The position numbers and the translations under genes are program-made. Source: Streptomyces sp. P3 (lineage in GTDB: Bacteria > Actinomycetota > Actinomycetes > Streptomycetales > Streptomycetaceae). From it: 64,000 bases of DNA. Of the stretch, positions 24,296 through 33,134 are shown piece after piece. The stretch is taken from the NCBI RefSeq assembly GCF_003032475.1, contig NZ_CP028369.1:372001-436000 (forward strand). The letters are read 5' to 3'. A model generated the notes under the pieces. That model searched no databases and had not been told where the DNA came from. It saw only the letters and a list, made by a program, of their open reading frames with translations. Position 1 is the stretch's first letter. Each line of letters opens with the position of its first letter.

Positions 24296-25780
24296 TTACG
24301 CCGCGAGCTTCGCCAGCGCCGCGTCGATACGGGCCAGCGTCATCTCCTTGCCGAGGATCTCCAGCGACTCGAAGAGGGGCAGGCCGACCGTGCGTCCGGT
24401 CACCGCGACGCGGACGGGCGCCTGGGCCTTGCCGAGCTTGAGGCCGTGGGCCTCGCCGGCGGCCAGGACGGCCTCCTTCAGGGACTCGGCGGAGGTCCAG
24501 TCGGCCGACTCCAGCTTCTCGCGGGCCGTCGTCAGCAGGGCGTCGCTGCCCTCCTTCATCGCCTTCGCCCAGGACGTCTCGTCGAAGACCGGCTCGGCCA
24601 GGAAGAGGAAGTCGACGTTGTCGGTGATCTCCGAGAGGACCTTGAGCCGGGTCTGCGCGTGCGGGGCGATCGCCTGCCACTTCGCCTCGTCGAAGTCCTC
24701 CGGCGCCCAGGGGGCGACCGGGGCCTTCAGCCAGGGGGCGCAGCGCTCGGTGAAGTCCTTCACGTCGAGCAGGCGGATGTGGTCGGCGTTGATCGCCTCG
24801 CACTTCTTGAGGTCGAAGCGCGCCGGGTTGGGGTTGACGTCCGTGACGTCGAAGGCGGCGACCATCTCGTCCATCGTGAAGATGTCCTGGTCGGCCGAGA
24901 GCGACCAGCCCAGCAGCGAGAGGTAGTTGAGCAGGCCCTCGGGGAGGAAGCCGCGCTCGCGGTAGAGGTTGAGGGACGACTCCGGGTCGCGCTTGGAGAG
25001 CTTCTTGTTGCCCTCGCCCATCACGTACGGCAGGTGACCGAAGGCGGGCACGGACTTCGCGATGCCCAGCTCGGTCAGCGCCTTGTAGAGGGCGACCTGG
25101 CGGGGCGTGGAGGAGAGCAGGTCCTCGCCGCGCAGGACGTGGGTGATCTCCATGAGGGCGTCGTCGACCGGGTTGACCAGCGTGTACAGCGGGGCGCCGT
25201 TGGCGCGGACGATGCCGTAGTCGGGCACGTTCTCCGGGGTGAACGTCAGCTCGCCGCGGACCAGGTCCGTGAAGGTGATCGTCTCGTCGGGCATGCGGAA
25301 GCGGACGATCGGCGCACGGCCCTGGGCCCGGTACTCCCCGGCCTGCGCCTCGGTGAGGTCGCGGCAGTGGCCGTCGTAGCCGGACGGCCGGCCGGCGGCG
25401 CGGGCGGCCTCCCGGCGGGTGTCCAGCTCCTCCTGGGAGCAGTAGCAGTGGTACGCGTGACCGGCGTCCAGGAGCTTTTGCGCGACGTCCTTGTACAGGT
25501 CCATGCGCTGGGACTGGCGGTACGGCGCGTGCGGGCCGCCGACCTCGGGGCCCTCGTCCCAGTCGAAGCCGAGCCAGCGCATCGAGTCCAGTAGCTGGCG
25601 GTACGAGTCCTCGGAGTCGCGGGCCGCGTCGGTGTCCTCGATACGGAAGACCAGGGTGCCCTGGTGGTGCTTGGCGAAGGCCCAGTTGAACAGGGCGGTG
25701 CGGACCAGGCCCACGTGCGGGTTACCGGTGGGCGAGGGACAGAAACGGACGCGTACGGGAGAGCCGGGTGCGCTAGCCAC
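24296..25780 (-). CDS. gltX: Glutamyl-tRNA synthetase
   Basis: The 494-residue class I synthetase has the HIGH-equivalent HVGL in [19 protein letters not shown] and KLSKR in [12 protein letters not shown] as KMSKS. It shows the GluRS segments [13 protein letters not shown] and [21 protein letters not shown]. In actinobacteria GluRS usually also charges tRNA-Gln, which GatCAB then amidates, and the window has no glnS. The GTG at 25780 overlaps the end of the FAH-family gene by 8 bp, so the two are coupled. A cluster of Glu and Gln tRNAs lies nearby. Confidence 0.97.
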   Translation of the reverse strand: MASAPGSPVRVRFCPSPTGNPHVGLVRTALFNWAFAKHHQGTLVFRIEDTDAARDSEDSYRQLLDSMRWLGFDWDEGPEVGGPHAPYRQSQRMDLYKDVAQKLLDAGHAYHCYCSQEELDTRREAARAAGRPSGYDGHCRDLTEAQAGEYRAQGRAPIVRFRMPDETITFTDLVRGELTFTPENVPDYGIVRANGAPLYTLVNPVDDALMEITHVLRGEDLLSSTPRQVALYKALTELGIAKSVPAFGHLPYVMGEGNKKLSKRDPESSLNLYRERGFLPEGLLNYLSLLGWSLSADQDIFTMDEMVAAFDVTDVNPNPARFDLKKCEAINADHIRLLDVKDFTERCAPWLKAPVAPWAPEDFDEAKWQAIAPHAQTRLKVLSEITDNVDFLFLAEPVFDETSWAKAMKEGSDALLTTAREKLESADWTSAESLKEAVLAAGEAHGLKLGKAQAPVRVAVTGRTVGLPLFESLEILGKEMTLARIDAALAKLAA

Positions 25781-26558
25781 GCTTGACAACCTTGTTGGTG
25801 AGAGAGCCGATGCCTTCGATGGTGACGGCGACCTCGTCGCCGACAGCCAGGGGGCCAACCCCTGCCGGGGTGCCCGTGAGGATCACGTCGCCGGGGAGCA
25901 GCGTCATGGCCTCGGTGATGTTGACGATCAGATCCGCGATGGAGTGGATCATCTCGCTGGTGCGGCCCAGCTGGCGTTGTCCGCCGTTCACGGTGAGCTG
26001 GATCGTGAGGTCGGACGCGGTCGCCAGGTCCAGGCCGGTCTCCACCCACGGGCCGAGCGGGCAGGAGGTGTCGAAGCCCTTGGCCCGCGCCCACTGCTTC
26101 TCGCGCCGCTGGACGTCCCGTGCGGTGACGTCGTTCGCGCAGGTGTAACCGAAGATCACGTCCGCCACGCGCTCGCGCGGGACCTCGCGGCACATCCGGC
26201 CGATGACGACGGCCAGCTCGGCCTCGTGGTGCAGTTCCTCGGAGAACGACGGGTACTGGATGGCGTCGCCGTGGCCGATCACCGAGGTGGACGGCTTGAA
26301 GAAGGCGAACGGGGCGTCGGGGACCTCGTGGCCCAGTTCGCGCGCGTGCTCGGCGTAGTTGCGGCCGAAGGCGACGATCTTGTTGGGCAGCACGGGCGGC
26401 AGGAGCCGGACCTTGCTCAGCGGCACCTTGGTGCCGGACAGTTCGAAGTCCGCGAACGGGATGCCCTTGATGATGTCGAGGACGAGCTCGTCCGGCTCGG
26501 CCCCCTCGACCGCGCCGAAGGCGACGTTGCCGTCGATGGAGAACCTGGCGATGCGCAC
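25773..26558 (-). CDS. Fumarylacetoacetate hydrolase family protein
   Basis: The 261-residue protein has the FAH/HpcE fold: [19 protein letters not shown], the metal-binding [13 protein letters not shown] (Glu/Glu), [13 protein letters not shown], and [19 protein letters not shown] with the C-terminal IEGIGSLTN motif. Likely activities are 2-keto-3-deoxy-acid or acylpyruvate hydrolysis or oxaloacetate decarboxylation; the sequence does not settle the substrate. It starts with GTG at 26558. It is the first gene of the pair with gltX. Confidence 0.93.
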   Translation of the reverse strand: MRIARFSIDGNVAFGAVEGAEPDELVLDIIKGIPFADFELSGTKVPLSKVRLLPPVLPNKIVAFGRNYAEHARELGHEVPDAPFAFFKPSTSVIGHGDAIQYPSFSEELHHEAELAVVIGRMCREVPRERVADVIFGYTCANDVTARDVQRREKQWARAKGFDTSCPLGPWVETGLDLATASDLTIQLTVNGGQRQLGRTSEMIHSIADLIVNITEAMTLLPGDVILTGTPAGVGPLAVGDEVAVTIEGIGSLTNKVVKRG

Positions 26559-26733
26559 GGGTTGGTTGGCCCCTTGACTGAGCTGGCTGGAGTGTGACGC
26601 TCCAGGCTAACGCGGAAGGGCGCCCCCGGTCGGGGACGCCCTCGGCATCCATGGGCGGCCGGTTTGAGCATTCGGCGGCCGGCGCCCGTATGTGATCGCA
26701 GAGATCGGGGATGATCTCGTGGATCCGCTGGAT

Positions 26734-26922
26734 CTACTCCGCGACGGAGGCGGCGAGCGGCGCCTCCATGAGGACGGTGCGCCTGGGGTTGGCAGTCTGG
26801 GCAGGGAGATCGACGGAGTGCTCCCGCTGCTCCGGGAGCTGCAGGTCGTCGGCGTCCTCGAGGTGCGCCAGCGTCGTGCGCCGCGGGTTGGCGATCTTGT
26901 GGAACATCGTCGTCGTCTTCAC
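26734..26922 (-). CDS. Small protein with duplicated ANPRRT motif, unknown function
   Basis: The 62-residue protein contains IANPRRTTLAHLEDADDLQL near its start and TANPRRTVLMEAPLAAS near its end, a two-copy motif spaced about 36 residues apart with an acidic/Gln middle. Codon third positions are almost all G or C on this strand, supporting a real gene. The start is the GTG at 26922 or the ATG at codon 6; no clear ribosome site is visible. It could be cotranscribed with the FAH gene 175 bp downstream. I do not recognise the family. Confidence 0.65.
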   Translation of the reverse strand: MKTTTMFHKIANPRRTTLAHLEDADDLQLPEQREHSVDLPAQTANPRRTVLMEAPLAASVAE

Positions 26923-27326
26923 AGTTTTACGTGACCCTGTCGTCTCGGGGCGCCGGAGAGGCCGTCAAAGGCCCCCGCGCGGGCGCGGTTTTGTCGGATG
27001 TGCCATCCCTGTAAAGCGTCAGGCTAAACACGCGCTTCCCGGTGAACCCGTGAAGACCGCATGATTGGCGTGTGAGTTTGCTCACGAGTTCAGTGGTATT
27101 TCGGTCATTCCGGACCCTTGCATGACCCCCACGAAAGGGACATAAGGCACCTGAAGCACTCATTCCGCTCCTGATCATCGCGACTGGGACACCCTTGCCG
27201 CTCCAGGGGTTCGCACCCTTATGTCCGCCTTAGGGAGAAACTCTTTCTACATCCCGTAACTTCACCCTCACGTCGTGTCACGGATGTCACAGCCTGGCCA
27301 ACGGGCCTTGTTGGAGATCCTGCACT
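26923..27326. other. 404-bp intergenic region before conservon 1
   Basis: I see no convincing ORF. The stretch is distinctly AT-richer than its surroundings and must hold the cvnA1 promoter. A small GC stem with TTTT (about 26974-26993) might end a plus-strand transcript. GGAG at 27313-27316 is the cvnA1 ribosome site. Confidence 0.5.
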
Positions 27327-30300
27327 GTGCTGGAATTCCTCGGACCGCCGCGGGATCGAGCCGGCGCACAGGGGGCGCAGAACGCGCCCGGTGGCGGCGA
27401 GACAGGGGGAGCCAGCGCCGGTACTCACGACCATCAGGGTGGCGTAATTCAGGACGCCCCCCGACACGCCGACACCGTCTTTCCGTTCACGCGGGAGGCG
27501 CCTGGTCCAGAGGTTGCGACGCTAGTGCAGGGACGTTTCAAGAGGGATGGCAGTGCTTCGGCGGAGCCGGAGCCGCACGGCGGGACTGGCCCCAATGCCG
27601 GCAGTTCCTCGCCCCAGCACGCCCAGAACCCGGGCCCGTCCGGCGACGGCGGTGAGCGCCCTGGGCGCCCCGGCTCGTCCGCGTCGCCGAGTTCCTTCAC
27701 TCCGACTCCGACGGCCAAGCCGCCGGCCGGCTCCCCCGGTCCCGGCCCGCGGGTGGCGCTGCGCAACTGGCGCATCTCCACGCGTCTGGTGGCGCTGCTG
27801 ACCCTGCCGGTGGTCGCCGCGACCACGCTGGGCGCACTGCGCATCGACCAGTCGATGGACGACATCAAGCAGCTCGACAACATGAAGCTGCTGACGGACA
27901 TGACCAAGCAGGCCACCGAGCTGGCCGTCCAGCTGCAGAACGAGCGCGACCGCTCCGCCGGTCCGCTCACGCACGGCAGCAAGGCGACCGACTTCGGCGT
28001 CAAGGGCTACCGGGACAAGACCGACAAGGCCGTGACCGCCTTCCAGGACGCCTCGGAGGAGATCGACGCCGCCAGCACCGACGGCAACCTGCAGGGTGTC
28101 CGCGACAGCCTCGTGGGTCTCCTCAGCGACCTCGGCAACCTGGCCAAGATCCGGTCGACCGCCTACTCGGAGCCCAAGAACTCCACCCAGACGGTCGAGG
28201 CCTACCACCGCCTGATCACCAGCCTGCTGGACCTCTCGCAGGACATGGCGCAGGCCACCAGCAACCCGGAGATGATCCAGCGCACCCGCGCGCTGTCCGC
28301 GTTCTCCGCCGCCAAGGAGTACGCCTCCGTCCAGCGCGCCGTGCTCGCGGCAGCGCTGCCGGTGAGCAACACCGTCTACGGCGACCTCTCCGAGAACGAC
28401 CGGCAGTACGCCGAGGCCGCTCTCGAGAACCAGGACTCCGAACTCGCGAGCTTCCGCAGCATCTACGGCGACGACGGCGCCGAGGAACTGCTGCAGCCCA
28501 TCGAGCGGGGCAACCCGGTCATCGAGGAGGCCGACACCTACGCCACCCGGGCGCTGAGCTCCACCACCGGTCTGCAGTCGCAGGACAAGCGGTCCTACCA
28601 GGACTGGATCGACGACAGCTCGACCAAGATCGCGCAGATGGCCAACATCGAGCACACGCTGCTCGAGGACATGGAGCAGAAGGCGCGTGAGCTGCGCGCC
28701 GAGTCGGAGCGCGAGGCGATCATCTCCGGTGCGCTCATCCTGCTCGTGCTGGGTGTGTCGCTGGTCGGCGCGTTCGTCGTCGCCCGGTCCATGATCCGCT
28801 CGCTGCGCCGCCTCCAGGAGACCGCCACCAAGGTCGCCCAGGACCGGCTGCCCGAGCTGGTCAAGCAGCTGTCCGAGTCCGACCCGCAGGACGTCGACAC
28901 GTCCGTGGAGTCGGTCGGTGTGCACTCCCGGGACGAGATCGGCCAGGTGGCCGCGGCCTTCGACGACGTGCACCGCGAGGCGGTCCGACTGGCCGCCGAG
29001 CAGGCCCTGCTGCGGGGCAACGTCAACGCGATGTTCACCAACCTCTCGCGCCGCTCCCAGGGCCTCATCCAGCGTCAGCTCTCGCTCATCTCCGAACTGG
29101 AGTCCCGCGAGGCCGACCCGGACCAGCTGTCCTCGCTCTTCAAGCTCGACCACCTCGCGACCCGCATGCGCCGTAACGGTGAGAACCTCCTCGTCCTCGC
29201 GGGTGAGGAGCCCGGCCGCCGCTGGACCCGTCCGGTCCCGCTGGTCGACGTGCTGCGCGCCGCCGCCTCCGAGGTGGAGCAGTACGAGCGCATCGAGCTC
29301 TCCTCCGTGCCGACCACCGAAGTGGCCGGCCGGGTCGTCAACGACCTCGTGCACCTGCTCGCCGAGCTGCTCGAGAACGCCACCTCGTTCTCCTCCCCGC
29401 AGACCAAGGTCAAGGTCACCGGTCACGCGCTGCCCGACGGCCGCGTGCTCATCGAGATCCACGACACCGGCATCGGCCTCTCCCCCGAGGACCTCGCCGC
29501 GATCAACGAGCGGCTCGCCTCGCCGCCCACCGTGGACGTGTCGGTCTCCCGCCGCATGGGTCTGTTCGTGGTCGGCCGTCTGTCGCAGCGCCACGGCATC
29601 CGCATCCAGCTGCGCCCCTCCGACTCCGGCGGCACGACCGCACTGGTCATGCTGCCCGTGGACGTCGCACAGGGCGGCAAGAAGCCCCAGCCCAAGCCCG
29701 GTCAGGGCAGCGTCGCGGGCGGTCCCGCCGCCGCGCAGGCCGCGGCCGGCGTCGCCGCCGCGCGTCGCCAGAACGGCTCGCAGGGCGGCGCCCTCGGCGC
29801 CGGTCCCGGCGCCGGCGGCCGGCTCGCCGGCGGTCAGGGTCCCCGGGCCGCGCTGCCCGGCCGGGACGGCGGTGGCCGTCCCGGCGGCCAGCCGCCGCGC
29901 GGTCCCCAGCAGCCGCCGTCCGCGCCCCCGCAGGGCCGTCCGGCCCCGGCCGGCGCCGGCTACGGCGGCCACACGCCGGGCGCGCCGCAGGGACTGCAGG
30001 CGGCCAACGGCAGCACGCAGGGCACGGACATGTTCGGCGGACGTCCGCCGCAGCAGCGCGCCAACAACGCCGAGCAGGGCGGCCGCGGCCGCCAGCCGCA
30101 GCTGCCGCCGCGCGGTGGTCCGCGCGCCGAGCTGCCGGGTGGCAACCCGCAGCCGCGCATGCCCAGCTGGGGCGACGAGAACGCCCGTCCGCCCGTGCCG
30201 CGCACCCCGCTGGACGCCCCGCGCGGCCACGAGGAGCCGGACGTCGCACAGACCTCGCGCATGCCGCGCGTGGACGACCGGCAGGGTCCCGGCGCCACCG

Positions 30301-31268
30301 CCGAGATACCCGCGATGCCGCGGATCGACGAGCGTCAGGGCCAGGCCGGCCCCGCCGACTTCAGCCGTCCCGCCGACTTCGGCCGACCCGCGGCGAACGG
30401 TCCGCAGAACACGGGCCAGTTCCCGGCCGTGGGCAACCCGCAGGACACCGGTCAGTTCCAGCGTCCGGGCACCGGCGGCCGACAGGACTCCGGCCAGTTC
30501 GAGCGCCCCGGCACCGGCGGTCGTCCGGGCGACAACGGCTACACCCGCTCCGACGTCTTCGGCGCCCCCGGCGGCCAGAGCGCTCCGGCGACGCCGGACC
30601 GCTTCGCCCCGCAGGGTTACGACAACGGCTCCACGGGTCAGTTCGCCTCCTCCGGCTACGACGGCTCCGCCACCGGGCAGCACTCCCTGCCCGGCCGCCA
30701 GGACCCCTCGTCCACCGGCCAGTTCCCCGTTGCTCAGCCGAACGGGTACGGAGCCGCGCAGCAGCCGGTCCCGCACCGTCCGGCCGGGCGTCCCGAGCCG
30801 GAGGCCCTGCCGCCGGCCTCGGGCCCCGGCGACGGCCGCACCCCGCTGTACGACACGCTGGAGACCAACTGGTTCCACGGTCAGCAGGCGGGGGGTGCGG
30901 CGCCGTCCCCGGCGCCGCAGCAGGAACAGCAGTCGCAGGCCCCGGCCGCTCCGGAGCGTCCGGCCGCCGCTCCCGCGTCCTGGCGGACCTCGCCCAACGA
31001 CGAACTCGTCCGCCAGGCCGAGCGCGTCCGGCAGCCTGCCGCGGGCGGCGTCACCACCTCCGGTCTGCCGCGCCGGGTGCCCCGGGCGAACCTCGTCCCG
31101 GGCACGGCTCAGCAGCAACAGCACCAGACCGGTCCGCAGGTCTCGCGTTCGCCTGACGACGTACGCGGCCGGCTGACCAATCTCCGTCGGGGCATCGCGC
31201 AGGGTCGTCAGGCCGGCAACGGCTCGACCGGCAGTTTCCCGAGCCCCACTCACCAGCAGGAGCGTTAG
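27327..31268 (+). CDS. cvnA1: CvnA1, nitrate/indole-sensing-type membrane histidine kinase of conservon 1
   Basis: The 1313-residue protein has, in order, a Pro/Gly-rich N-terminus (1-150), TM1 (about 153-171), an extracellular helical NIT-like sensor (about 172-460), TM2 (about 463-487), a HAMP segment, a HisKA-like helix LDHLATRMRRNGENL (about 607), and an HATPase with LLENATSFSS, HDTGIGLSPED and MGLFVVGRLSQRHGI. A roughly 520-residue Gly/Pro/Gln-rich tail follows, carrying TGQF repeats and ending in a conserved basic element, GLPRRVPRANL plus VRGRLTNLRRGIAQGR. Conservon kinases are thought to signal through CvnB/C/D like a G-protein receptor complex. The GTG at 27327 has a GGAG 10 nt upstream. 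The gene heads a four-gene operon. Confidence 0.92.
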   Translation: MLEFLGPPRDRAGAQGAQNAPGGGETGGASAGTHDHQGGVIQDAPRHADTVFPFTREAPGPEVATLVQGRFKRDGSASAEPEPHGGTGPNAGSSSPQHAQNPGPSGDGGERPGRPGSSASPSSFTPTPTAKPPAGSPGPGPRVALRNWRISTRLVALLTLPVVAATTLGALRIDQSMDDIKQLDNMKLLTDMTKQATELAVQLQNERDRSAGPLTHGSKATDFGVKGYRDKTDKAVTAFQDASEEIDAASTDGNLQGVRDSLVGLLSDLGNLAKIRSTAYSEPKNSTQTVEAYHRLITSLLDLSQDMAQATSNPEMIQRTRALSAFSAAKEYASVQRAVLAAALPVSNTVYGDLSENDRQYAEAALENQDSELASFRSIYGDDGAEELLQPIERGNPVIEEADTYATRALSSTTGLQSQDKRSYQDWIDDSSTKIAQMANIEHTLLEDMEQKARELRAESEREAIISGALILLVLGVSLVGAFVVARSMIRSLRRLQETATKVAQDRLPELVKQLSESDPQDVDTSVESVGVHSRDEIGQVAAAFDDVHREAVRLAAEQALLRGNVNAMFTNLSRRSQGLIQRQLSLISELESREADPDQLSSLFKLDHLATRMRRNGENLLVLAGEEPGRRWTRPVPLVDVLRAAASEVEQYERIELSSVPTTEVAGRVVNDLVHLLAELLENATSFSSPQTKVKVTGHALPDGRVLIEIHDTGIGLSPEDLAAINERLASPPTVDVSVSRRMGLFVVGRLSQRHGIRIQLRPSDSGGTTALVMLPVDVAQGGKKPQPKPGQGSVAGGPAAAQAAAGVAAARRQNGSQGGALGAGPGAGGRLAGGQGPRAALPGRDGGGRPGGQPPRGPQQPPSAPPQGRPAPAGAGYGGHTPGAPQGLQAANGSTQGTDMFGGRPPQQRANNAEQGGRGRQPQLPPRGGPRAELPGGNPQPRMPSWGDENARPPVPRTPLDAPRGHEEPDVAQTSRMPRVDDRQGPGATAEIPAMPRIDERQGQAGPADFSRPADFGRPAANGPQNTGQFPAVGNPQDTGQFQRPGTGGRQDSGQFERPGTGGRPGDNGYTRSDVFGAPGGQSAPATPDRFAPQGYDNGSTGQFASSGYDGSATGQHSLPGRQDPSSTGQFPVAQPNGYGAAQQPVPHRPAGRPEPEALPPASGPGDGRTPLYDTLETNWFHGQQAGGAAPSPAPQQEQQSQAPAAPERPAAAPASWRTSPNDELVRQAERVRQPAAGGVTTSGLPRRVPRANLVPGTAQQQQHQTGPQVSRSPDDVRGRLTNLRRGIAQGRQAGNGSTGSFPSPTHQQER

Positions 31269-31691
31269 TTGAGCCAGATGAGCCAGGCAGCACAGAACCT
31301 GAACTGGTTGATCACCAACTTCGTGGACAACACCCCTGGGGTGTCCCACACCGTCGTGGTGTCCGCCGACGGGCTCCTGCTTGCCATGTCCGAGGGCTTC
31401 CCCCGCGACCGCGCCGACCAGCTGGCGGCCGTCGCTTCGGGGCTGACCTCGCTGACGGCCGGGGCCTCCCGGATCTTCGAGGGCGGCAACGTGGCCCAGA
31501 CGGTCGTCGAGATGGAGCGGGGCTTCCTCTTCCTCATGTCCGTCTCCGACGGCTCGTCCCTCGCCGTGCTCGCGCACCCCGAGTGCGACATCGGCCTCGT
31601 CGGCTACGAGATGGCACTGCTCGTCGACCGAGCGGGCGCGGTCCTCACGCCCGACCTTCGCGCCGAGCTCCAGGGCAGTCTGCTCCACTGA
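31269..31691 (+). CDS. cvnB1: CvnB1, Roadblock/LC7 (MglB-like) protein
   Basis: The 140-residue Roadblock/LC7-domain protein includes NLNWLITNFVDNTPGVSHTV, ADGLLLAMSEGF and GSSLAVLAHPECDIGLVGYEM. In MglA/MglB systems such proteins bind and regulate the small GTPase, here CvnD1. The start is TTG at 31269, directly after the CvnA1 stop, with AGGAG well placed; ATG at 31278 is the alternative. The paralogue in conservon 2 uses GTG at the equivalent position, supporting this choice. The two CvnB proteins differ at 8 of 140 positions. Confidence 0.94.
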   Translation: MSQMSQAAQNLNWLITNFVDNTPGVSHTVVVSADGLLLAMSEGFPRDRADQLAAVASGLTSLTAGASRIFEGGNVAQTVVEMERGFLFLMSVSDGSSLAVLAHPECDIGLVGYEMALLVDRAGAVLTPDLRAELQGSLLH

Positions 31692-31803
31692 CCCGCCCGA
31701 GTACCACCCGCCTCACGAAATCACCGTCCGGCCGACACATCCCCCCCACCGGCCTCGACGGACGGCACGACAAACCAAAATTGCTGTCCCGCCCGGAGGA
31801 TCC

Positions 31804-32202
31804 ATGACCCCGCCCACCGCCCATCATGATCCGTACGCGGAGCCGTACGGCGATGAGGGCGACCAGCCGCTGGTGCGTCCGTACGCGATGACCGGTGGCC
31901 GGACCCGGCCGCGCTATCAGCTCGCCATAGAGGCTCTGATCAGCACCACGGCCGACCCGGCAGCGCTCATGGGGCTGCTCCCGGAGCACCAGCGCATCTG
32001 TCACCTGTGCCGCGAGGTGAAGTCGGTCGCCGAGGTCTCGGCGCTGCTGGCCATGCCGCTGGGTGTGGCGCGGATCCTCGTCGCGGACCTCGCCGAGGCC
32101 GGACTGGTGGCCATCCACCAGCCGGGCGGCGACGAGAACAACGGTGGCGCTCCGGACGTGACGCTGCTCGAAAGGGTGCTCAGTGGACTTCGCAAGCTCT
32201 GA
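31804..32202 (+). CDS. cvnC1: CvnC1, DUF742 protein
   Basis: The 132-residue DUF742 protein has LVRPYAMTGGRTRPRYQLAI, LPEHQRICHLCREVKSVAEV (helix-turn-helix-like with a CxxC) and GVARILVADLAEAGLVAIHQ. The family forms the third conservon component; the winged-helix appearance suggests DNA or protein binding but its role is not settled. GGAGG precedes the ATG. It overlaps cvnD1 by 20 bp. Confidence 0.94.
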   Translation: MTPPTAHHDPYAEPYGDEGDQPLVRPYAMTGGRTRPRYQLAIEALISTTADPAALMGLLPEHQRICHLCREVKSVAEVSALLAMPLGVARILVADLAEAGLVAIHQPGGDENNGGAPDVTLLERVLSGLRKL

Positions 32203-32758
32203 CGGAGGCCGGGCCACCACCTCCGCGAAGATCGTGGTGGCGGGTGGCTTCGGCGTGGGCAAGACCACGTTCGTGGGCGCCGTCTCCGAGATCAACCCGC
32301 TGCGCACGGAGGCCGTGATGACGTCCGCGTCGGCGGGCATCGACGACCTCACCCACACCGGCGACAAGACCACCACCACGGTGGCCATGGACTTCGGCCG
32401 CATCACGCTCGACCAGGACCTGATCCTCTACCTGTTCGGCACACCGGGTCAGGACCGCTTCTGGTTCATGTGGGACGACCTGGTGCGCGGCGCCATCGGC
32501 GCGGTGGTGCTCGTGGACACGCGGCGGCTGGCGGACTGCTTCCCCGCGGTCGACTACTTCGAGAACAGCGGTCTGCCGTTCGTGGTCGCGCTCAACGGCT
32601 TCGACGGGCAGCAGCCCTACCAGCCCGAAGAGGTGCGCGAGGCGCTGCAGATCGGCCCGGACACCCCGATCATCACGACGGACGCCCGGCACCGCTCGGA
32701 CGCCAAGAGCGCGCTCATCACCCTGGTCGAGCATGCGCTGATGGCCCGACTGCGGTAA
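32183..32758 (+). CDS. cvnD1: CvnD1, MglA-like small GTPase
   Basis: The 191-residue Ras-like GTPase has P-loop GGFGVGKTTF (about residues 20-29), the switch region MTSASAGIDD, the G3 area MDFGRI with FGTPGQDRFWFMW, and a G4 motif NGFD instead of NKxD. It is probably cycled by CvnB1 at the membrane below CvnA1. The GTG start is inside cvnC1, which means tight coupling. Confidence 0.95.
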   Translation: MDFASSDGGRATTSAKIVVAGGFGVGKTTFVGAVSEINPLRTEAVMTSASAGIDDLTHTGDKTTTTVAMDFGRITLDQDLILYLFGTPGQDRFWFMWDDLVRGAIGAVVLVDTRRLADCFPAVDYFENSGLPFVVALNGFDGQQPYQPEEVREALQIGPDTPIITTDARHRSDAKSALITLVEHALMARLR

Positions 32759-33134
32759 CTTTCAAGCATCAGGTGACGTACAGCAGTTGCCGTAGGCGCT
32801 CTGGAGCCGACTGTGGGCTTTGACACGGTCGGCTCCGGTGTTCATAACGTTTCGGCAGAGGAATCGCCGAGTCCCGCCACGCGTCGCGGTCACTCGGTCT
32901 CGCTGTGCGTACGAAGGCCCCGTCTTTTGGCGGGGCTCGTTCTTTTTGACCGTTTTATCTGGGGTTTACATCACGTCGAACCAACTCTTTCCCATGTTTG
33001 GAAGAGGGCTGGTCGTCATGCTGGAATGCCTGAACTGCCCAATAGTCAATGACGTAATCATGGTCGATGGCTGACCGGGCTCTGAGACACAGCGGCACGA
33101 CGAAGGTGCCGACCGCCGAGAGGTTGTTGGTCGA
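32759..33134. other. 376-bp gap between the two conservons
   Basis: The gap contains the cvn1 terminator at 32911-32948 and then about 190 AT-richer bases that should hold the cvn2 promoter. Short ORFs here have no ribosome site or coding bias. Confidence 0.6.
32911..32948 (+). terminator. Conservon 1 terminator
   Basis: A GCCCCG/CGGGGC stem (32917-32922 with 32931-32936), extendable by ACGA/TCGT around a 2-nt bulge, has an 8-nt loop and is followed by a T-rich run to 32948. It lies 150 bp after cvnD1. Confidence 0.8.

Noticed and set aside
30400..30740. Possible CRISPR or DNA repeat array in the cvnA1 tail
   Set aside because: The periodicity is in the protein (TGQF units); DNA units are neither equal in length nor spaced by unique spacers.
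27522..31688. Very long minus-strand frame opposite cvnA1-cvnB1, and the similar one at 32955-36914
   Set aside because: Antisense shadows; no ribosome site or motifs, and the plus strand carries clear conservon proteins.
32813..33074. Small plus-strand frames between the conservons
   Set aside because: They overlap the cvn1 terminator, lack a ribosome site and have mixed third-position use.
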